Origin: Panicum virgatum
Taxonomy: Eukaryota > Streptophyta > Magnoliopsida > Poales > Poaceae
Assembly (NCBI RefSeq): GCF_016808335.1
Contig: NC_053138.1
Coordinates: forward strand, 57,318,951 to 57,382,950
DNA length: 64,000 nt
Direction of reading: 5' to 3'
The notes below the pieces were generated by a model. It saw only the letters and a list, made by a program, of their open reading frames with translations, ran no database searches and was not told where the DNA came from. The stretch's first letter is position 1. Each line of letters begins with the position of its first letter. Both the position numbers and the translations under genes were made by a program. Shown here in pieces: positions 38,184 through 49,110 of this stretch.

Positions 38184-41100
38184 TTTTTTAGGGAAGCTTG
38201 CTCACACTTTATTCAGGAATGCCTGGACCAACAAGATCACGGTCCAACAAAGTTCTTACAAAACTTGGGAGGGGATCGAACCAGATGAATGGTTGACCCG
38301 GGTCCCGATTGAAACCAGCTTGAGCAAGCTCATGTGCTCCCCTATTACAAGAACGAGGAACAAAACTAAACTTGACACTGACAAAATGTAGCGAAAGAAA
38401 CTCCCCTATCTCCCTGAAGATGATACCCCCGGGAGCTTGATCGAAACTTGCAGTTTGAATGGCCGAGAGTAGGTTAGTCGAATCCGTCTCAATGATCACC
38501 CTTGAAATCCCTGCCTCCATCGTTGTTTTCAGCGCAGCCAAGCAAGCTTCACCTTCACCAGATAATGCATCGTGGTCAGCAGGAAGATACCCAGAACCAG
38601 CTAGGACACCGTGGCCATCGCTATCTCGCACCACAAAACCCCATGCGCCTGTCTTCTCCTTCTCATGAAAAGCTCCATCAGAGTTGATTTTTAGAACATC
38701 TACTGGTGGGGGACTCCACCTATGACAATCCTTCGTCGCTTCTCTACTGGTATTGGTAGTGGCTTGTTGACTTCTAAAAACTTCTGAAGCGAGCACAGAA
38801 GCTCTGCTCGCAATTTCAAACACCGAAGGCGCTCGCTCTCCCGTATTGGCCTTATTTCTTCCCAACCACCATGCCCATAACAAGCAGATGATCAACTGTT
38901 GTTTTTCTCTACTCAATCGTAAGATATGCCCAACAACCTCATTCGCTGAGCCAAGAGTGAGTAGATGCACACGCACATCCTCCAACAACAGGTGCTGCCA
39001 GCATTTCTTCAATTTGCATTTTAGGAAACAATGTCCACTGTCTTCATCAAGGCGCCAACACATAGGGCATCGAGTATCAATCTCCAATCCCCGTCGAACA
39101 ATATTCATCCGTAGGGGAAGGCTATTATGTGCAAACCTCCATAGGAACTGTTTCACCTTTGGAATACAATCAATCTTCCAGACTTGGTTCCAAAAATTTC
39201 CCACAGTACCAGAATCTGCAGAGCTTGTTGAACCAACCTGCCTCACCTTCTTCTGCTCCCGGCTATCTTCAAGCACGTGGTATACCGACTTTACAGAGAA
39301 CAAACTCCTCACATCATAGTGTCATGCTAGGGAATCGCCATAGCCTTGTTTTACTGGAATACTCAGAATGTGCTGGACATCTTCCTCCCTAAAAATCTCT
39401 CGCACCAACTCTTCATCCCAACTTCCTGTGTATGAATCCATTAGCTCAGGCACTTTGTTCAGCAGGGTCCTTCCTTTAGGTGTGATTGGCCTTCTCGTGA
39501 CACCCTTCGACAACCAAGGATCAGACCAAATATTTATCTTTGTTCCATCACCAACTATCCAAACCAAACCCTCCTTTAAAGCTCCAAAGCCACGCAAAAT
39601 ACTCCGCCAAGTATAAGATATGCTAGGCTTTTCAACTGCATGCAGAGGATCACCATTAGGATAATACTTGGCCCGAAGGACCTGAGCACATAAAGATGCG
39701 GGATCCATGATAAGTCTCCAACCCTGACGTGCCAACATAGCTAGATTAAAAAGGTGCAAATCTCTGTACCCCAATCCTCCGTTCTCCTTCCTACTGCACA
39801 GACGCTCCCAGGAAAGCCAATGCATTTTGTTTTCTTTTTCTTGCTGCAACCACCAATATCTGCAAATCATTGAGCCGATGTCGTCGCAAAGTGTTTTGGT
39901 GAGATCAAAACAAGACATTGCATATGACGGGATTGCTTGCGCAACAGCCTTAATAAGCACATCCTTCCCTGCCTTGGACAACAATTTTTTCTTCCAACCC
40001 TGAATTTTATTCCACACCCGTTCTTTCAAATAGTTAAAAGTCTGAACTTTTGATTTACCCGTACTGACAGGCAGGCCAAGATACTTATCACTCCTTGCTT
40101 CTGCACTAATCTCAAGATCATTCATCAGTGCCGATTTCACTTCCTCTCTTGTATTTCTGCTGAACATAACTAACAATTTGTCCTTGTTTATGGTCTGGCC
40201 CGAACAATCTTCATACAGAGATAGCACATTTTGCAAATGTTCTACACTCCCATCAACAATTTTGAAGAGTAGCAGGGAATCATCCTCAAACAATAAATGA
40301 TTGATACTCGGAGCCTCCTGACTAACACGGACACCAATTGTCTTTCCCCTTTCCTCCGCTGCGTTCAACAGACAAGAGAAGGCTTCAGCACATATCAAAA
40401 ATAGATAGGGAGATATAGGATCTCCCTGTCTCAAACCACGTTGAGGAACAACTTCCTCAGTCAGCTCACCATTTACACAAAAGCGGTACTTGACTGTTGT
40501 AACCATGTTCATCAGCCTGTCCACCCAAACTTGTTTAAAACCCAATTTGCTAACATCAGGCGCAGAAACTCCCACTCGACCCGATCATACGCCTTGCTCA
40601 TATCAAATTTCAGGGCCGCATAGCAATCGGTCCCTTTCCTCTTGTTCTGCATATAGTGAGTCAGCTCATAAGCAAGTAAAACATTATCCGTGATAAGTCT
40701 CCCAGGCACAAAAGCACTTTGGTTCAGAGATATCACATCAGGTAGCACTAGTTTCAATCGGTTGGCTAATACCTTCGAGGCGATCTTGTACACCATGTTG
40801 CAGAGACTAATGGGGCGGAGGTCTTTCAATCTCTCAGGATTCTAGACCTTGGGAATCAACACTACAACAGTATCATTCCAGCTTCCTGGCATAGGACCTC
40901 CATTTAGCACTTCGGTGACCTCCTTGACCATGTCCTTCCCCACAATATTCCAGAATTTCTTGTAGAACAAAGCCGGCATACCATCAGGACTAGGAGCCTT
41001 CAGGTCCCCTATACTATCAAGGGCAGCTTTGATTTCTTCCTCAGTATAATCACTAGTAAGCTCAGCATTCATCGCCTCGGTAACCCGAGTCGATACATGC

Positions 41101-42478
41101 TGCAACATTTCCTCAAATCTAGTACCTGCACTAGAGGTGAACAAATCAGAGTAAAAGTTAGTCACCATTGTTTGTATTCCATCCATGTCCTGAACCACAA
41201 TTCCATAATCCTTCACCAGCCACTTAATCCGATTCCTCCTCCTCCTTTCAGTAGCATACTGGTGGAAAAACTTAGTGTTCCGATCCCCATGTTTCAGCCA
41301 GTGGGATGTCGCTCGTTGCCGCCAGTACAACTCCACCTGATCTTCCAATTTCTGCAGCCGATATTTGAGAATTTCCTCTCTTGCCACACTATCACGACTG
41401 ATAGAGCTTTGTCTACATATCTCCAGCGCCTTCTTGGCATGTTTTATGCGCCTCTCCAAATCACCAAGACAGTTGGTATTCCAATCTCCAAGTTCAGCCG
41501 CTACTTCCCGGATGGCCATTTCTACCTTGCCACTTCTCACTTCCATCGTCAACCGCCACGCATTCTCCACAATCATTTCACAATTCTCCTCCTGGACCCA
41601 TCCCGCTTCAAAGCGGAAAGGGGAACTCCCACCAGAAAACCTGCGACCAACCTCTTTCTCCATGGTGACCACCACCGGCCTATGATCAGAGTGTCGGGGA
41701 TCACCATTACGGACATGATAATCTGGAAAGCGCGCCTGCCATGCTCCATCCGCCACTGCGCGGTCAAGCCGCTCGCGAATGTACTGGTCATAGGAATGAC
41801 TATTATTCCTCCAAGTGAAAATATCCCCCGTAAAACCAAGATCAGTCAACGAGCAGTCCTCCAGTGCACGCCAAAATCTGTCCATACAGATTTGTGGTCT
41901 AGGCACTCCTCCTTTCTCATGACTGAATAAGATCTCATTGAAATCGCCCAAACAAAGCCACGGACGCCTACGTCCTGCATTGAGGGTTCGCAATGCCCTC
42001 CAAGATCGCTCTTTCTGATCTATTTTTGGCTCACCATAGAAGCCCGTTAGACGCCAAACAAAACCATCCTTCTCCATCACATCACCATCGATGTACAGCC
42101 GAGACGCTACACGCAACTGAAAGTTGATCCCACTATGCCAAAAGATTGCTAATCCACCACTTCTCCCATCGCAATCTTTCACCAACAAGTTCGTTAAACC
42201 CAAACGCCATCGCAACCACTCAATTTTACCCTTGTCCATCTTGGTCTTAGACAAGAATAAAATGTCAGGGTCCTCCTCCTTCTGTAGACTCAGAAGGCTA
42301 CGAATTGCCGGGCCGTTCCCCAATCCCCGGTAATTCCACACAATTATCTTCATTGGGCCTTGCAGGACTGTTCCGACAGTCCCGCAACAATGTTTTGTGA
42401 AACAACTCTCTGCTTTTTCCCCTCTACCTCCACTTCATCAGTACTATTCAGCTGCCACTTCCTCTCTGTCAGCGCGGG
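38184..42478 (-). mobile_element. L1-type LINE, degenerate, 5' part cut off by copia A
   Basis: The minus strand carries endonuclease, reverse transcriptase, a zinc-binding domain and RNase H in LINE order, and ends with TTCCC and a short A run at 38184. The 5' part (ORF1 and leader) is missing: at 42478 the LINE meets the LTR of copia A, so the rest should lie beyond that element, outside the window. It is the oldest layer of the nest. Confidence 0.85.
38206..42353 (-). pseudogene. LINE ORF2 (endonuclease, reverse transcriptase, RNase H), broken
   Basis: The frame starts with ATG at 42353. The AP-type endonuclease runs to about 41650 (WNYRGLGN at the start, then GDFNEI and SDHRPVV near its end). 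Reverse transcriptase spans about 41000-40200 ([20 protein letters not shown]). The catalytic loop reads FEDD rather than the usual FADD. A zinc-binding segment (CxxC near 39065) and RNase H (INSDGAF, IIETDS) follow in 39312-38209. Breaks: an in-frame TAG at about 40839, a frameshift between 40575 and 40530, and a TGA at about 39319. The original product would have been about 1,380 residues. It cannot make an active enzyme now. Confidence 0.88.
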
Positions 42479-42869
42479 TGAAAGCATCTAGGCCCCTAAT
42501 TTTAGTTTTGGTAATTAATGACAACAGTTTGTGGATTAACGATTTCATTTGAGATAATGAGTATAGGTTAATCCACGGGTGAAAGAGATTTGGTTGCGAA
42601 CGTGTGGAGTTTTGGAGATGACGAGCAAAGCTCGGGCTCAAGGCAAAGGTATACAATAGGGGTTTTGTATTTTACCGATCAGGTGTTTAGTGGATGAAAA
42701 GTGACCGGATTTATTGGATAGATAGCCGTACTATCAAGTGGGGTCGAGTACTCGTGCTTGACGGGTCTTTAGTGCCATTTTGCTCAAAATGTCTGGGTGC
42801 ATGCATGAGGACTAGCGACGTTTTGAAATTTTTTGAAAAAGATCATGTTTGAGAGCTGACTGCACAAGC

Positions 42870-43375
42870 GCGGACAGTCCGCTGCCTGGAGCGCGGACGG
42901 TCCGCACCCGTACCAGAGAGCATATTTGGCTCTGGTGGAAATTAGATGTGACTGGCGGACAGTCCAGCCCAGGTGGGCGGACGGTCCGCCGCTCTAACTC
43001 AAATTGTACCAGAGAGGGTGTTTTCTCTGGTTGAGGCGATGATCTGTTCGGCGGACGGTCCGACCCTAGGGTGCGGACGGTCCGCCGGCTATTTGACAAT
43101 TTGTACTAGAGACATTGTTGTCTCTGGTGGTTTTCAAGGATGAACGGCGGACGATCCGCCCCTGGGGCGCGGACGGTCCGCCAGCTAATTTCAAAGTTGT
43201 ACCAGAGACGATGTTCATCTCTGGTGGTGTGGAACACATAACTGCGGACAGTCCGCCACTGGGGAGCGGACAGTCCGCCATGGCTGTAACGGCTAGTTTT
43301 GACATGCATTAAATGCACTCTGACTCACTGGTTTATAACGGCGGACGGTCCGGTTTTTGAACTGTGAACGGTCCG
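42870..43375 (+). repeat. ~96-bp palindromic tandem repeat in the copia A LTR
   Basis: About six units, each with a pair of GCGGACNGTCCGC palindromes some 20 bp apart; pairs start near 42875, 42957, 43051, 43147, 43243 and 43339. Most of the spacers hold a second palindrome of the type CCAGAGACGATG...TCTCTGG. The period is 94-96 bp for the last four steps. The same unit occurs in the LTRs of gypsy C. Confidence 0.9.
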
Positions 43376-43406
43376 CGACTTCGCAGAAAAGGGTGTAACG
43401 GCTAGT

Positions 43407-46400
43407 TGTAAGGATCACCGGGGTGCCCGACCCTAGAGGGGGAGGGGTGAATAGGGTCGCTAATCGCTTTCTATCCTAGGGCTCAATCTATTTGCATGAG
43501 ATAAACCTAACACGGCCTACACATGCTAGTTATAACTAAGGTTTATCTATGCTACTCTCTACTTACCCCTAAAAGACTTGCAACCTACAGCCAATCCTAA
43601 TCAAACTAACTAGAAAAGTAAAGGCACGCAAGATAGAGTAAATGCGGAAACGTAATACGGTAAGTAAAGAGGTAAGGGAGAGAATATGCAAACTCCCGTG
43701 AAGACACCAAGACACACGATTTAACGTGGTTCGGTTAGGACACCAAGTCCCTCCCTACGTCCACGGCCACTTGTCCAACAAGAACAAGTGTGATGCCAAG
43801 TCTCTTCGCTTGATCACCGTCTTGCGTTTGCCACCAAGGCTTCCGGCAAGCAAAGGCTAAGTGGCGCCAAGTCACCAAGACAAGGCCACCACCACCGTCT
43901 CTCTCAAAGCATCACCAACGGCACCGTCTTCACTATTGGAGCTTCTCACCAAGAGGGGTCTCCTTCCCCGCACAAAGTGTCGTTGCCTCTCCACACCAAG
44001 TCGGAGGGTCACACGACGAGTACACAAGATGCTTGCCACAGCAAGGCTTTCACTTAAGCTTACTCTCTCAAGAGCTAAGCCTAACTAAGCACTAAGCACT
44101 CTCACAAGTGTGCTTAAGCCTATATGATGTACAATGAAGCTCTATGGTGGTTGGAGATGTTCTTCAAGTGTAGTAGGCTTCAGCAACTCCAGCACCATCA
44201 AATGACCGGGCCTTGGGGGTATATATAGGCAGCACAAGCAAATATAGCCGTTGGAGAAAAGCTGCTAGAAAAATACTTAATGCCGGTTAATCCGACGCAC
44301 CTCCAATAGCCATCGTCGGTTCAACCGGTGATACTAAATTGCCCGCCTCAAAAACTAGCCGTTACGACTTGGGCAATCAACCGATGCTGCGTCGGTTTAA
44401 CCGGTGAGTGTAGTTGTCCTGTGAACTCTGAAAAACTAACTTTCTAGACAACTGCACCGACGTTCACCAAGACCCAATCGTCGGTTCATTCGGTGTATAG
44501 ACCTTGCCTCAGCTTCTGGGTCCATTGCACCGACGTATTCAACTTCCCTAACGTCGGTTCAACCGGTGAAACCAAAATCCCTGGTGTGCTCCATGTCAAT
44601 GCACCGACGTATGTGATTTTCTTAGCGTCGGTTCAACCGGTGATACTAAAGTATCTCTGTCTTGTTTTCTTTGACTTGGATGTCTTCACGGTCTCTTCAA
44701 TTCTTTTCCTTTATCCACCGTAGGGGCGGCCCTTCGGGCCTAGCTACGCCTATTTTCTCTTTGTCATCACTTGAACCTAAAAGCCTGAGAATGGTCATCT
44801 TAACAATCATATTAGTCCAAGTGTTGTGTTGTCTATATCAATCACCAAAACATTATATTGAAATATGGCATGAGAGGCCATTTTCGCTACAATCTCCCCC
44901 CTTTTTGGTGATTGATGACAACACAACCAAAGCAAGCAAGATGAATTGCAAGAATATGAAATTGATACCAATTTGAAAAGTTAGAAACTACTTAGCTTGC
45001 TCGGATGACATTTCAATGCTCATTTAAAAAGCCACCGGCATTTGATTAGCCCATAAGACGGAATGCTTCCGGCTTGATAGCAATTGTGAAACAATGGCTT
45101 GTGGCCAATGTAAGACAATTGTGTGGTTTGAACCACATGAGCAATGGAATTTTTTTGTACCTTAGTCCATGGGATCATCAAATTGCACTTCTCCCCCACA
45201 TTGACTAAGTACCTCCCCCTATCACCATGCATCCTTTTGCATTGCATTTTCCATTCCTCCCCTTGCTAATGGCATCATTTACTCTAAAATTTGCTTGCTT
45301 TTAGGGTACATTCCCCCCTTTGTCATCAAACACCTAAAAGCTTCATAACCACTAGCAGCAAAGAGCATTAGTAGCAAAATGAATTAACTTGGGTGAGAGG
45401 TGTTTTACCTAGCCATGCCTCCCTATATCATTTATCTCTTTAACCTTTGGGAGTTATGGCTTGGTCTTCTTCCCTTGTCCAATCTTTCTTGATCAATTGA
45501 TACCAATTGTAAGGTTAATTGCAATGTGCATCATCTTGATATTGAAGGATTGAGTGTATTACCATATGGACTAAGGGAGTGTGACTGCAACAAATATCAC
45601 TTTGAAAGCATGTTAGTCACAAAAACACAAGCTATAGAGTTAGCTCCCCCCTAAATGTGTGCAATAGTGTTTGAATCACCTAACCAAATGTATGCACTTG
45701 TATTTCACATAGTGGGGATCAAACTCTACAACTTGAAAAAAAACATGGCACCAATTGAAACAACATACCTTTGTTGAATTTGAGATACCACTTGTAAGAT
45801 TTTATTTGTGGAAGGTGGTACCATTTTGAAGTGCATGTGCCATGTCAGAGTGGTGCATTTCACACCAAGATTAAGCTCATGTAGAATGCTTGAAGAATGA
45901 TTATTAGTACAAGCAAACTACCATATGATAGTCTAGGATTGCATATTAAAAGAAAGATACCAATAGTAAAGATAAGATCATGCAATCCTAGAGAGGCATT
46001 GAGCTACAATGATGCATGAAGGATATCAAATGAATCATCCTTTTACCTTGCTCATTACCTCATATGTAGGGAAGGGGAATTTGGGTCACTAATCTTTAAT
46101 CCATAACTTGGCTTTACTTTATCTTTGCATGATGCATCCCTACTCATGCATCCCAAACCTTGCCAAGCCTCCAAATCCCCCGTTGCACTTGTTTGGTGCC
46201 TAAGAATTAGGGACCCAAACCTTTTGAGAGCCATCCATGGTATGAATAATATCCTTGGGCACCCAAATAGGCCGGTTCCATCCATATGTTCTCCACCCCA
46301 TGACATGAGCTACCACCTTGCCATTCTTCTTCTTTTTAAGTATATAGTGGTTGCTCTTTTGCTTGTTCTTGTGGGTGGGCTTGGTGTACATGTATGAAGC

Positions 46401-46672
46401 CTTCAAGTATGGAGATGTGTTTTTCTTGATCTCCTTAGCCTTCTTGTGCCCCTTCTTGCTCTTGTTCAAGTTCTTGGGCTTGTCATTTTCTTGTGGTACC
46501 GTAGGGGCGGCCCTTCGGGCCTAACTATGCCTATTTTCTCTTTGTCATCACTTAAACCTAAAAGCCTGAGAATGGTCATCTTAACAATCATATTAGTCCA
46601 AGTGTTGTGTTGTCTATATCAATCACCAAAACATTATATTGAAATATGGCATGAGAGGCCATTTACGCTACA
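43407..46672 (-). mobile_element. Ty1/copia element B, deleted, inside the LTR of copia A
   Basis: The full LTR is 43407-44891 (1485 bp, TGTAAGG...CGCTACA on the plus strand). A polypurine tract (AAAAAGGGGGGAGAT on the minus strand) abuts it at 44892-44906. At the other end only the first 175 bp of the second LTR remain (46498-46672, matching 44717-44891). The target duplication CTAGT is intact at 43402-43406 and 46673-46677. The internal part is only 1.6 kb: a deletion removed the rest of the 5' LTR, the primer site and the start of gag, and most of pol is gone. A short frame, 46469-46200, contains IWVPKDI and VWVPN, the segment that precedes the protease in this group. Confidence 0.88.
44287..44642. 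repeat. inverted CACCGACG...CGTCGGTTCAACCGGTG array in the copia B LTR
   Basis: Five units, near 44287, 44374, 44454, 44527 and 44601, each hold CCGACG, a 15-20 bp spacer, then CGTCGGTTCAACCGGTG or a close variant. The period is about 73-87 bp. Each unit can form a short stem. It resembles in design, though not in sequence, the palindromic arrays of the neighbouring elements. Confidence 0.85.
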
Positions 46673-47420
46673 CTAGTTTTTGAGGGGATGTCTATATATA
46701 CCCAATGCCCGGCCATTGGGAGCCTATCTTGGCCATTTGGACTGCATACTTGATACTATAGAGCTAAGGCATCCCTCTCTCACACACACTTGCTTAGAGA
46801 TTGAATTCTTGAGAGTGTGAGAGCATCCTAGTGCATTGCATCAAGAGTTTGAGCTTTGTGGCACTAGGGAAACTTCAAGCAAGCGTCATCGACTTGTTAC
46901 TCTTGGGAGTTGCCGCTCCCTAGACGGCTTGGAGAAGAGGATTTCGTGGAGCTCCTCCAAGGAGATTGTTGAGGAGCCCCGATTTCGGTTGTGAGAGGTC
47001 TTGTACTCACCTCACCAGAGTGGTGAAGAGCAACTCTAGTGGAATTGAGGTGTGGAGCGGTTCCTTGATTCAAGCTGGCTCAAGATCAAGAGGTTCTTGA
47101 TAGAGGAGCAGTTGATTCTCGAAATCCACCTCAACGTGGATTAGGGGTGACCGGCAAGTCATCGACACCACGGGATAAATTCGTGTGTCAAGCTTGGTTA
47201 CCTCTCTTGCTCACTTTAATTCTTGTTTTTACTTTGAGTAATTTACTTTACTAGAGCTTGATTTGTATCTTGTCACCCTAGGCTGCAAACCCAACTAGAG
47301 ATAGTAGTAGCTTGACATAGGGCTTTCCTTTGTTACTAATTAAATTTCTCTAGTGTTGTTGGTTTTAGATTTTAAACCGCCTATTCACCCCCCTCTAGTC
47401 GGTGTTCTTGATCCTACAAG

Positions 47421-47432
47421 TGGTACCAGAGC
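47421..47432 (+). other. primer binding site of copia A
   Basis: TGGTACCAGAGC, 2 bp after the LTR end, complementary to the 3' end of initiator Met tRNA with one variation from the common TGGTATCAGAGC. Confidence 0.8.
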
Positions 47433-47477
47433 TAAGTACTCCATTAATTGCGGATTTAACCATCTTGGAGTAGAACA

Positions 47478-49105
47478 ATGACTAGTGATAATGAGATTCA
47501 TGTTGGGAAGCCACCGTTCTTTGATGGGAACAATTATAATTATTGGAAGACTAGGATGTCGGCTCATCTCAAAGCCATGAGTAGAAAGATATGGAGAGTA
47601 GTAAGTGATGGATATGTCATTTTGGACTCAAAGAATTTGACACCCCTAGATGAGGAAAATGAGATACTAAATGATCAAGGGGTTAATGTGCTCTTTAGTG
47701 CTCTTGATGTGACTGAATTTAATAGAGTCAAGAGCCTCACAAATGCAAATGACATATGGAAGAAGCTCATAGAAATTCATGAGGGCACATCAAGTGTGAA
47801 GGAGGCCAAGTTATATTTGCTTAAGGGCAATTTTAGTGAATTTACCATGAAGAAGGATGAGAGTATAACCGAGATGTTCAACCGGCTAAATGACATTGTG
47901 AATGACCTCAAGGGACTTGGATTTGAGGTACCGGATGTGGATTTCAACCACAAGTTTCTTAGATGTCTTCCAGAAAGATATGACACAATTGTGACCTTGC
48001 TTGTAAGGTCAAATGTGAAGACCGCAACTCCCACACATATATTGGGAGAAGTTCTCACCCATGACATGTTCAAGAAATCTCAAGATGAAGCTCATGGGGG
48101 AGAAATTGATATGAAAAAGAAAAGTGTGGCATTCAAAGCTCAAGATAGCAAAAATGAAGAAGAAAGTGGGTGCCAAGAAGAAGAATCGGATGAGGAGATG
48201 GCTCTCTTTGTCAAGAGATTCAATAGAATGATGATCAAGAAGAACTTTGGCAAGAGAGATCAATCATCAAGAAAAAATTCTTTTGTGGACAAGACTTGCT
48301 TCCAATGTGGTGAAGTGGGTTATATCATTATCAATTGCCCAAACAAGAAAGATGACAAGAACAAGAAGGACAAGAAAAATGATGAAAAGAAGAAGAAGAA
48401 GTTCATCAAGAAGAAGAAGAATGGCCAAGCTTATTTTGTTGAATGAGATTCCGATGCAAGCTCCGATGGTGATGATGATGATGATGACAAGCCATCCAAG
48501 GGAGTTGCCGGGATCGCCATCAAGGAGGCTCCATCACTCTTCTCTACACCACATTGTCTTATGGCAAAGGGTGGTGCAAAGGTATTACAAGATGATGATG
48601 AACTTGAAGAATTTTCATATGATGATCTTATAGACATGCTCAATGATGTCGGTAATCTTGTGATCAAGGAAAAGGAAAAGTTGAAGGACTTGGAGTTGAA
48701 GTATAGTTCACTCCAAGCTTCCTATGAGGGGCTAAAGACCTCTCATGAGAATCACAAAGAAACTCATGAGAAGCTTAAGGAAGCTCAAAACACCTTGCTT
48801 GATCACAAGGACAAGGCTAAGTTGAGCATGGGGGCTAGTAGTGAAACTTGCAAATCTTGTCATATATCTAGCTCTACTAACCCCTCATGGAGCACACGTG
48901 AAAAATCTTCTTGTGATGAGTCACTTATCTTGGAGAATGAGAAATTAAAGAAGGAAGGGATTTGTTTGACCAATGATTTGAGGGCTATGATAGTAGAGCC
49001 AAATTCAATCATTGTTGGTCAAGTCAAAAGTTCTCCTTGAATAGGCAAGGTATTGGTTATATCCCAAAGAAAGGCAAGAAGGCATTTTATGAAACCAAAA
49101 CCGTG
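47478..49105 (+). pseudogene. copia A gag, broken
   Basis: Begins with ATG 45 bp after the primer site. The N-terminal gag domain (FFDGNNYNYWKTRMSAHLKA) is followed by a Lys/Glu-rich part and a zinc knuckle at about 48297 (CFQCGEVGY...NCP) in which the usual His is Tyr. An in-frame TGA at 48444-48446 (family consensus suggests a Trp codon) interrupts it; the same frame goes on as an Asp-rich and coiled-coil segment to a frameshift near 49035. Gypsy C interrupts the gene at 49110. The capsid function would be lost. Confidence 0.85.
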
Positions 49106-49110
49106 TTTGT

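Noticed and set aside
41097..41930. 277-codon plus-strand frame
   Set aside because: Antisense shadow of the LINE endonuclease region, which has clear motifs on the minus strand.
42870..43375. Regularly spaced repeats resembling a CRISPR array
   Set aside because: Spacers are themselves repeated, units are palindromic and lie in an LTR of a plant retrotransposon; no cas genes.
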